The position numbers were made by a program, and so were the translations under genes. From Flaveria trinervia (taxonomy: Eukaryota; Streptophyta; Magnoliopsida; Asterales; Asteraceae), in NCBI GenBank assembly GCA_025506515.1, contig CM046444.1:74630192-74694191 (forward strand): a stretch of 64,000 nucleotides of DNA. The letters run 5' to 3'. The notes under the pieces are model-generated. The model was not told the origin of the DNA. It saw only the letters and a list, made by a program, of their open reading frames with translations, and searched no databases. Shown one piece after another: positions 55,950 to 64,000 of this stretch; the first letter of the stretch is position 1; every line of letters starts with the position of its first letter.

Positions 55950-56854
55950 TGTTGGACCAAAAGAACCAATGAGCCAAGATTAGAAAACCTCTAAGTCCCA
56001 CATGGTATCACAACAACTGTTGAAAGTCTCATCAGTAGTTTGACAAGTGCTGCAGAATTCAACAGCTGAAGATCAAGTGCTGAAGACCTCAACAGCTGAA
56101 GAACTAAAGTGCTGAAGTACAACAGCTGAAGAACACAAGTGCTGAAGCTGAAAGACCAAAGTACCGAAGTACAACAGCTGAAGAGTCTACAAGTGCTGAA
56201 GATCAACAACTGATGTACAAAGTCTGAAGACAAAGACTGAAGACATCAGTTGATGATATCTACTGAAGTCATCAGCTGATGAAACACCTGAAGGTCAAAG
56301 TCTGAAGATCAAGTACTGAAGCCTCAGTAGTTTGTCACAACTGCTGAAGAGTACTTCTTCAGTAGTTGTGATATCAGTAGTTTTATATTTCTAGTTTCAG
56401 TAATTTTATGTTTCAGTAGTTTTGTAAAACGACTAAAGAGCTTGTTCTTCAGTCGTTGTAGTTTCAGTAGTTTTATATTTTGTACATAACACTCTGATAT
56501 GTTCTCAGTAGTTGTGAACATTTCAGTAGTTTGTTAAAAGTTAGTTATTTTTGTATTTGATCTGCCAGTTGTCACTTTCCGTGATAACAGCAGTGATTGT
56601 TGCACTCTATATAAGGAGTGACAACCTATTGTAATCTGTGTGAATGAATGAATGGAATGAATAAATGATTTGATTAGAAATATTCTACATCTATAAACAT
56701 TCCCTGAAATCAGAAATATATATTCTCTCTCTATAGTCGTATGCGCTCTTAATGCATACAAGTATCGATTGCTTGCTACAATTTGTCTAATTCTTGTTCA
56801 TATTCCGTTGCTTTGAATCCTAATACATCAAACTTGTGATCGCTGATCCTGTCA
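55950..56854 (+). repeat. 3' LTR of element H (905 bp)
   Basis: Near-identical to 44343-45261. TATA box near 56609-56617. It ends GATCCTGTCA. Differences from the 5' LTR are mostly single-base indels in homopolymers. Confidence 0.93.
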
Positions 56855-57044
56855 AATGCTCACCTGCCAACTTGAAAAATGCGTAAAAAGTCAGCGTTGC
56901 TAAGTGACTTCAAGTTTTATAAAAACATTCCATTACGATCCATACGTTAAAACCTTTTTACTACTATCGCACGTGATCACACATCGCACATACATCAAGG
57001 TATTAACTATTTTCTTCATCATCGTTCGTTTCGTACATTTTGCA

Positions 57045-57220
57045 CATCTCACATATATCGCACGTATCGCACATATTGTCCATATCGCACGTATCGCACA
57101 TATCGAACGTATCGCACGTATCGAACATATCGCACGTAGCGAACATATGGTACATATCGCGCATATCGCACATATGGTACATATCGCACGTATCGCACAT
57201 ATCACACATATCGCACATAT
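57045..57220. repeat. 9-bp minisatellite (ATATCGCAC/GTATCGCAC)
   Basis: Units ATATCGCAC, GTATCGCAC, ATATCGAAC and ATATGGTAC repeat for about 175 bp with little spacing change. Because 9 is divisible by 3, all frames on both strands stay open, which explains the false ORFs here. Confidence 0.92.
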
Positions 57221-57235
57221 GGAGTGGTCATTAGG

Positions 57236-57590
57236 ATAGACTCCCCATATGTGTGTGAACTCTTATGGGTTCACCAAGATCGCACACTGTATAAGACACA
57301 GTAATAGGAAATTGCACGTTATGGAGCAATCACCAAGACTAAACTCTTACTGTGTATATGAACCCTTATGAGTTAGCCAAAATCGCAAGCTATAGATACA
57401 CACATTGTTGGACACTCCCCATGTGTGTGTGTGTGAACCTTATGGGTTAGCCAAAATCGCACGTTGTATGACACACAATAATTAGGAAATCGCACGTATT
57501 GGAGCAGTCACCGGGACTGAACTCTTACTGTGTGTATGAACCCTTATGACTTAGCCTAAATCGCATGTTGTAGACACACACAAGGTAACA
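57236..57590. repeat. Two tandem copies of a ~177-bp unit
   Basis: Both copies begin with ACTCCCCAT.TGTGTGTG and contain GAAC.CTTATGGGTT, a ..ATCGCACGTT block, AGGAAAT.GCACGT, GGAGCA.TCACC and ACTCTTACTGTGT in the same order. Each unit itself contains two related halves. Confidence 0.75.
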
Positions 57591-57599
57591 ACTCTCAAT

Positions 57600-58200
57600 A
57601 AGTTGTGAACCTTCCTTTAGTTGCTTGCAAGGCTTTTCATCATATTCTCTTTCATTCATTAATGCATGCATTCATTATTTTGTTCCTCATTTCATTATCT
57701 TCCACTTCACATTACATCATACTTAATCATTTCTTTCATTAACATTCAACACAAAGCCACAGGAAGACAAACATATATAAACAGGAACATGAGCAAGATC
57801 ATGCATATCTTCATATATATCAGCATGCATAGATAACATACATCACAAATAACATCATGCATAACATCATCAATCGCACATCATCAATCACACATCAACA
57901 TACATGCATAATATCTATCAAACATACCATGATGCATAAACATCAATCATTCATCATATCATCACCATACAATGCCAGTCACATCATCTATGACCTCAAA
58001 AGTCAACTTACATAGCCCCCAAGAACATCCCAAGTCAAAGCCTAAATTTCACATCATCATCATAATCATCATCATCATCATCATCTTATATCATTCATGC
58101 CCATTACATTATCTTTGACCTCAAAAAGTCAACACACATAGCCCCCGAGAACATCCAAAGTCAAAGCCTCACTTTTTCCCCAAAAAGTCAGAAAATATTC
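57600..58200. other. CAT-rich low-complexity sequence in the solo-LTR-like element
   Basis: Dense in ACATCAT and (ATC)n runs (for example 58045-58085), with two related TTGACCTCAAAAGTCAAC-type inverted words near 57990 and 58110. No genes. Confidence 0.55.
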
Positions 58201-58204
58201 TAAG

Positions 58205-58800
58205 TGTTCATCCGCATTTTCCTTTTTGTTCATATGCATTTCTTTTTGTTCATCCGCATTTCTTTTACTCATCCGCATTTTCATCCACATTTCCTTTGTT
58301 CATTCACATTTCTTTTACTCATCTGCATTTGTTCATCCGCATTGAATTTGTTCATCCGCAATTTCCTCAGTTGCATGAACTTACTCATCTGCATTTCCTC
58401 AGTCGCATGGACTTACTCATCTGCATTAACTTTGTTCATTCACATTTCCTCAGTCGCATGAACTTACTCATCCGCATTTGTTCATCCGCATTAACTTTGT
58501 TCATCCTCATTTCCTCAATTGCATGAACTTAATCATCCGCATTTGTTCATCCGCATTTCCCACTACTCATCCACATTTCCCCAATACTCATCCACATTTC
58601 TCTTACTTAGTAGTCAATGCTCATCCGCATTAACTGGTCATCCACATTTCCACAATACTCATCCGCATTTCTTTCTCATCCGCATTGACTTACTCATCCG
58701 CATTGGATTTCTCATCTGCACTGACTTTCTCATCCGCATTTCCTCATCCGCATTTGTCAACGCTCATCCGTGTTTGTTCATTCTTCATCCGCATTTGTCA
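58205..58800. repeat. CATCCGCATTT motif array
   Basis: CATCCGCATTTC, CATCCGCATTAAC and CATCTGCATT words recur roughly every 15-35 bases, mixed with CCTCAGTCGCATGAACTTACT units. The word also forms arrays at 21100-21430 and 63160-63560. Confidence 0.87.
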
Positions 58801-59512
58801 ACACTTAGTAGTTTTTCTAAACATAGGGGTATGAACTACTGTTTGGGCATATGAGCAGCCTTGGGCACACTTATCATCAGATTGATTCCCCAAAACTTCA
58901 TCTATGGTGTTTTAAGCTTAAATCATGCATTCTAAGCCTTAGAAACGCAACCTAACATCATCATGCATGAACATAGCCCACAATCACACCATACCCATAA
59001 CATACACACATTCAAACATACGGGTATAAAACCCAGATTTATTAAAACATACATTCATGCATTTCCAGCCCCGAAATCAGTTAAAACAAGTAAAAAGAGG
59101 GGTTCTAGAACTCACCTTTGCAGTTGTTGAGTATGGCTTCTTCCAAAATCGTTTGCATTTGAGGTCAACCACCTAGAATCCCACTAAAAAGACACCCTGA
59201 ACAGACACAACAAACATGAGCATAAACCTGAGGACATAACCAGTTAAGAACACCATAAAACCATGAATTTTTACCTTGAATTCGAATTTTCAGCTTGTTC
59301 TTCTTCAACCCGAGAGCTTTCTGCTCCTTTTCTTTCTCTCTCTCTAAACCCCGAGAATTGTGTGGGCAGTCATCACTTTTTTCACCCACTTTTCAAACCT
59401 TTTTGTCCTTTTGACACTTTTTATCCCTCAACTTGGGTAAAATATCCTTTCTTTCTTTTTCTTCACTTTGTTCTTCTTTCTTTGACTTTAAAAAAAATAA
59501 CCGGGTGTTACA

Positions 59513-59921
59513 AGTATATATCTGGAGCTCTCATCATCTTAACCCCCCAAAATAAAAGTCATAATGTTTTAGAATGAAAGAGCATTGTTGAAAGCTCCTT
59601 CAATCAAATTATTAGATATATTCATTCACAATGGTCCTTAAATGATCATTGTCTATGTCCAATGATTCCAGTCTTATCCAGTTTTTGAACTTTAATTTCG
59701 TCACACAAACACTCTAGAATGTACTTTGAGTAGTTATAAGTTCATCCTTAAAAGATTCTAATGATTCTCGAAGAGATGTGCCTTGAAAATCTATCCAATC
59801 CGGATTTCCTATTTGTGATGCAGTTGAGGTAAGTGTGACATAGGAATCAATAGGGCTTGCATTGTCTCCCTCTCTTAATTTCACCCTTCTTGAAATCATC
59901 ATCATTACCCATCAAGTAGAA
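59513..59921. other. Element G LTR continuation and unassigned sequence
   Basis: The first about 30 bp complete the TAAGTATA..CTGGAGCTCTCA module interrupted at 44085. The rest has one 63-codon minus-strand frame (59714-59905) with no recognised domain. It is bounded on the right by the LTR of element I. Confidence 0.4.
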
Positions 59922-60656
59922 TGTTAGGACCATTTACGTACGGAGTACTAACTGATAATGCGTGAAACCAGATCAAATAGTGCGGAATCCTATTTGATTG
60001 GCGATCCCATCAATGAGAATGTAGTTCTGATCAGTCTAATGATTAATGAAACATTAAGAAAGATTAGAACAAAATCAACTACGAACTAAGAAGTTGGAAC
60101 AAGCTTTCTCGAGTCTCTGGATGGCTAGGGTACGAATATGTGTCAAAAGTCTTGAAGTGTTATGTTTTTCCACGAATTTGGTGGTATTTATAGGTTAGGG
60201 TTTTTCAATCATACGACTGAACCATTACCATGGTTCAGTCGTGCGATTGAATCATGCGATTGATTCATACGCACGACTAATGGTTCAGTCGTGTGATTGA
60301 GTCAATCTTATATCTCAATAGTGCGACTAATCCAATCTCTTGGTTCAGTCGTGTGACTAGTCTATTAGCATTAAGTATTCATGTGTATGGTCAATTAGCA
60401 TGGTCCATTAGCATGAAGACTTCATAAAATTAAGTTTGAACACGTTTCTCAATCATTCTTGACTAAGAACTATGCACAATAACCTCAAACCTATATAGTT
60501 AGTTTAATATACTTTTTCACACAATAAACAATGAACCATTAAACATTATAAGCCTCAATCAAATATTGTATTTCATTCAACTCATCCATTACATATATGT
60601 AAGACATGATAGACATTTTACATTAAGCTCCTAAACTAGGTACATATGTATCAACA
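59922..60656 (-). repeat. 3' LTR of minus-strand Copia element I (735 bp)
   Basis: The plus strand runs TGTTAGGACCATTTACG to TATGTATCAACA, followed by a PPT complement. It has its own repeated word, CAGTCGTGCGATTGA and variants (60220-60365), in both orientations. Confidence 0.75.
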
Positions 60657-60669
60657 AACTCCTCCTTGG
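60657..60669 (-). promoter_or_regulatory. Polypurine tract of element I
   Basis: Minus strand CCAAGGAGGAGTT directly before the LTR. Confidence 0.72.
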
Positions 60670-61430
60670 ACCTAGGTACCTTAAGCTCCAACAGAAGCAT
60701 TCTCCATGTCAAACCGACTGAGGATGTCCCCTACATATTTAGTCTTATGCGAGAAGATTCCTTTTGGTGTCTAATCCACCTATAATCCTAGGGAGAACTT
60801 CATTTCCCCCATTGCACTCATCTTAAATTCTACTTTCCTTACAAATTCAAATTCTTTAGATAACTCTTTGTTTTTGGATCCGAAGATTATGTCATCCACA
60901 TAAATCTGTACAAGCAGTAACTCTCCATCCTTTTCTTTGATAAATAGTGTACAGTCAATAACTCCTCTGCGAAAACCGTGTTTCACCAGATGAGCCGAGA
61001 GTTTCTCATACCATGCTCTCAAGGCTTGATGGAGCTTGTAGAGAGCCTTATCCAACTTGTAAACTCTATGCTAATGGTAAGGATCCTCAAATCCTTCATG
61101 TTGACTGACATACACTATCTCACGAATTTCCCCATGAAGGAATGCACTCTTGACATCTAGTTGATAAACTTTGATCTTCATGTAAGATGCATAGGCTAGG
61201 AAGATACGTATTGCATCCATTCTAGCCACAGGTGCAAACACTTCATTGTAATTGATTGCTTCACCTTGTCTAAAACATTGAAGGACGAGTTGAGCCTTTC
61301 TTCGAATTATGACCCCTTGATCATCTTTCTTGCATTTCAAGATCCATTTAGTGCCAATGACCTTAGCACCTTTTGGTCTATCCACCAGTGTCCAAACTCC
61401 TAACTTCTTGAATTGTAGGAGTTCATCTTA
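60670..61430 (-). pseudogene. Reverse transcriptase of element I, RNase H deleted
   Basis: 61071-61385 gives DRPKGAKVIGTKWILKCKKD and LDVSAFLHGEI-type palm text. 60780-61055 gives LVKHGFRRGVIDCTLFIKEK, YVDDIIFGSKNKELSKEF and KMSAMGEMKFSLGL. Between the RT end (SHKTKYVGDILSRFDMENAS) and the PPT there are only tens of bases, so RNase H has been deleted. Stops separate the pieces. Confidence 0.85.
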
Positions 61431-62048
61431 CATGGCATTCACCCATGCTTCATCATTTAAGGCTTCACTTACATATTTTAGCTCAAATTGAGACACAAAA
61501 CATCAATAAGCACCGTCATGAAGATAGCATTTTTCGATGACTGAGGCATAATCAGTTGACTATAGCTGATTTCTTGTCTGTACTCCTAATTGTACATCCC
61601 CTATGACGTTGTCCAGAGGATGATAAAAATTAAGTCGAGATCCGGGAGTGTTGGGAACCACTACTTCCTGATCCAGATATTGAAGTCCTCGTTCAGTATC
61701 TGTAGCCGTTGGAGTGCGAGGTTTTGAAGTGTCAGAGGCATCAACATCTCATGCTTGTGTACTTTCAGTAGCTGGAACCTGCTCCTCCTGATCCACCTGA
61801 TCATTCTCCACTTCTTCATCGTCAAAGGAAGAGTCACTTACCTTCAGTGCTCCTCCTGAATGACTAGAAGACTCACCTTATGAACCTAATGTTGTCGAAT
61901 CTAGTGACGGTGTGTTTAAGACATCGTACATCATTTTGGTCGATAACTCATCATCTGGTGGGGAGAGAAGGATGTTAAAGGACTTAAAGACTCCATCATA
62001 ATCGAAGAAGAATGCGGGTCCTTTTCCAGCAGGGGGAGTGGTGTATCT
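61431..62048 (-). pseudogene. Integrase-RT linker of element I
   Basis: Degenerate Ser/Asp/Glu-rich coding sequence with stops. It lies between RT and the integrase C-terminus, as expected for Copia order. Confidence 0.55.
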
Positions 62049-62239
62049 CTAAACGTCAACGTTGCACCACAATTCTACTTGACCCTTTGAGTTGTTGTAA
62101 ACTCTCTTATTCGGTATGTTGTATCCTAGAAAAATTCCTTCTTTAGCCTTTTCACTGAACTTCCCTGACTGAGTTTTCTTCAGAAGCGTACATGGTGTAC
62201 CAAATGGTTTGAGGTACTCCAGATTAGGTGTACGTCGCT
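62049..62239 (-). pseudogene. Integrase C-terminal fragment of element I
   Basis: KRRTPNLEYLKPFGTPCTLL and AKEGIFLGYNIPNKRVYNNS are the GKRP-type/C-terminal motifs of Copia integrase. The coding sequence is interrupted at 62239 by the LTR of element J. The catalytic core is not in the window. Confidence 0.8.
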
Positions 62240-62887
62240 TGAAGGGATCGAGATCTAGTTTGATCAATTAGATTAGGATTTGCAGCGGAATAGTACATGA
62301 ATTAGATGAAATTATAGCAAAAGTAATATGAATATTCTATCAAGCAGTAACGGTTATAGAGAGAGAGTTTTCTGCAAAAAGAATGTTTTCATTCATGCAT
62401 AAGCTTCCCGCACAAGGAAATTAGGTCAACATTCCTTTTATTAGGAATATGACATCAGCTGACGTCACTTGATAGTGACATCTAACTGATTTATACAAAC
62501 AACTGAAAGTAAACGAAACTACTAAAGATGTCCACAACAACTGAGGACACCTTCACAAAAAGCTAAGTATAAGCTAGCATTACAACTACTGAAGTTATAA
62601 CATCTGTACTATAAGAACTTCAGATGTTTTACATAGTATAAAACTACTGATTACAAACTACTAAAATGTAAACCATCACAACTACTGAAGAGAACTACTT
62701 CAGCTGTTGTGACAACTTCTGAGAACTTGGTCTTCAGACTTTGTCTTCAACTGTTGTCTTTAGACTTTGGCTTCAGCTGTTGTCTTCAGACTTTGTCTTC
62801 AGCTGTTGTAGACCACTTCAGTTGTTTTGATGTCTGTAGGACTTAAAGGTTTTTCTGATCTGGCTCATTGGTTCTTTTGGTCCAACA
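62240..62887 (-). repeat. 3' LTR of minus-strand element J (C/H-related family)
   Basis: The plus strand starts TGAAGGGATCGAGATC, which aligns with TGTTAGGATCAGTGATC of element C. It contains GCAGCGGAA and the TTCAG..GTTGT words and ends TTGGTCCAACA. It is 648 bp and clearly diverged from C. It interrupts element I's integrase. TCGCT at 62235-62239 is the candidate left target duplication; the partner is outside the window or lost. Confidence 0.78.
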
Positions 62888-63120
62888 AACTCCCCCTGAA
62901 CCAATGCAACCAAAACCTTTAAGATTATTGAAATCCCACTTATTGGCGGAGACATTATCTGGATCAGCTCAGAAATCTTCAATATAAGCTCAGCCAGGGA
63001 AGAGATTTCAGAAGGTTTGATTGGCAAAGGATGAATGGGAACTCTGTCTTGGGGAATTGAACACAGAGCTGTTACCACATCCATGAAATCTACTTCCCAA
63101 TGATAAGTCTGTAAGACTCT
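62888..63120 (-). pseudogene. PPT and third-ORF 3' end of element J
   Basis: Minus strand AGGGGGAGTT precedes the LTR. The sequence then matches the 3' end of the element C and H third ORF (compare 9301-9540 and 55700-55940), including the SYRL-type end. Similarity stops abruptly at 63120. Confidence 0.72.
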
Positions 63121-64000
63121 CCGCATTTACAAACTATATCAAATGCGAAAGTTTTGTTACTTTAGTCTTCTTCTATCCGCATTTGTGCAACATGGCAAAT
63201 GCGGAAGAACAAAGTTCATCAGCATTTGTGCACTGTAACAAATGCGGGTGCCAAAACTTGTTCAGCATTGCTCACTGTGGCAAATGTAGCACATCAAACT
63301 TTGTCAGCATTTGCTCACTGTAGCAAATGCGGTAGAGTTAATTTTCCATATTTACATGATCATCATTGTTTGTGACAGAAGAGATTGAGCACTTGTTTAT
63401 TCATTTTAAAATTGCATAAAAAGTATTGGTAAATGTAGAACAAATGCGGTAGAGTAAATCTCTGTCCGCATAGATTTTTAACAACTTTTCATGTTTTGAT
63501 TCAAATGCGGTAGAGTAAAACTTTATCTGCATTGGTTTATCTATCACATAAACAGTTACCCGCATTAGTTACATGCATGGGTTACCTACACCTGCATTTA
63601 CCAATGCACTTACCTACCTTAAGTTTTGAACTTAATCAAAACTTGATGTTTTCTCGTTTTGATTTTTCTTGTTATGAAGGCTGTCTTTGATTGAATTTTT
63701 GTCTTATAAAGTTTATATCCACATCGGGATAGAAACTTTAAAGATTTAAAACCTTTTTGACTATTATGTACATTGATTATTGATAATGAAGGGAAGTATA
63801 TCTTTTGTTGGGATCATATCAATATTATATTACACATGTGCATCCTTTATGATAAGATGGACATGTTTATGAACTTGATGATTGAAGGTATGTTTGTCCC
63901 CTTAAACTCATACCAGGTTGATATTTTGATGCAAATGATAGTTATCATGTTTTTGGTTGATTTAATTATTCAATATGTACCTCATACACATAAGCATGTA
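63121..64000. other. Unassigned sequence with AAATGCGG motifs
   Basis: 63121-63560 holds many AAATGCGG / CCGCATTTG words, often as pairs of opposite orientation (CCGCATTTG..CAAATGCGG). 63561-64000 is AT-rich without coding or repeats I can name. Confidence 0.5.

Larger units (their letters stand above)
44343..56854 (+). mobile_element. SIRE-like Copia retrotransposon, element H (same family as C)
   Basis: A near-complete 12.5-kb element with 919- and 905-bp LTRs, PBS, PPT, gag-pol and third ORF. It shares architecture and high sequence similarity with element C but in opposite orientation. It is inserted in the solo-LTR-like repeat. A four-base AATG occurs at both edges (44339-44342 and 56855-56858); five bases do not match perfectly. 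Many single-base frameshifts, including one that destroys the RT catalytic box, make it non-autonomous as read. Confidence 0.92.
56859..59512 (-). repeat. Solo-LTR-like element, right piece
   Basis: Continues 44342 directly (CAGCAATG | CTCACCTGCC). The right end is CCGGGTGTTACA. It contains a 9-bp minisatellite, a ~177-bp tandem repeat, ATC-rich text and a CATCCGCATTT array. No coding sequence is recognised. The frames at 59165-59577 look like chance. Confidence 0.5.

Noticed and set aside
56904..57239. Open frames of about 60-110 codons on both strands
   Set aside because: They are products of the 9-bp minisatellite, whose period keeps every frame open; the repeating HIA/CAI text is not a protein family.
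58204..58854. Histidine/phenylalanine-rich frames
   Set aside because: Artefacts of the CATCCGCATTT array.
59165..59577. Host gene at 59165-59577
   Set aside because: Frames on both strands overlap, lack domains and lie in the solo-LTR-like element near its terminus.

Overview
This window reads as repeat-dense intergenic DNA from a large plant nuclear genome. It is AT-rich, no intact host gene is visible, and nearly everything is nested or broken Ty1/Copia LTR retrotransposons. Primer-binding sites match plant initiator tRNA-Met (TGGTATCAGAGC). Reverse transcriptases carry the YVDDIIFGS-type signature of the SIRE/Maximus lineage. The third ORFs resemble uncharacterised proteins I remember from Asteraceae genomes, so Asteraceae is my guess; that placement is inference.

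Layout. 1-4430: gag-only remnant (element A, +). 4504-7269: probable non-autonomous Helitron sitting in a TA/CATA microsatellite. 7510-8369 plus 20867-23210: 3' part of a minus-strand Copia (element B), split by element C. 8370-20861: complete minus-strand SIRE-like element C (LTRs of 921 and 895 bp, perfect 5-bp target duplication GTCCG, PBS, PPT, gag-pol and a third ORF). 23211-29738: 5' part of plus-strand element D. 29764-37624: minus-strand element E lacking both LTRs. 37625-42443: 3' part of an Angela/Tork-like element F ending in a 1086-bp LTR. 42444-43420: enolase retro-pseudogene, followed by the PPT and LTR remnant of another element (G). 44086-44342 and 56859-59512: a long TG...CA solo-LTR-like repeat with minisatellites, split by element H. 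44343-56854: second near-complete copy of the element C family (element H, +). 59922-62239: minus-strand element I. 62240-63120: start of a minus-strand element J inserted in the integrase of I. 63121-64000: unexplained sequence with AAATGCGG motifs.

How the parts work together. C and H share one plan: LTR, PBS, gag (UBN2 plus CCHC knuckle), protease, GAG-pre-integrase, integrase, reverse transcriptase, RNase H, a non-coding spacer rich in the LTR's own motif (TCAGTAGTT / AACTACTGA), a TATA box, a large third ORF, PPT and LTR. Element E repeats the plan with a different motif (TTCGGAAG). The spacer looks like an internal promoter for the third ORF, built from the same family-specific motif as the LTR. 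This is the most interesting signal in the window. All coding regions are broken by frameshifts or stops, many of them single-base, so no element here looks autonomous as written.
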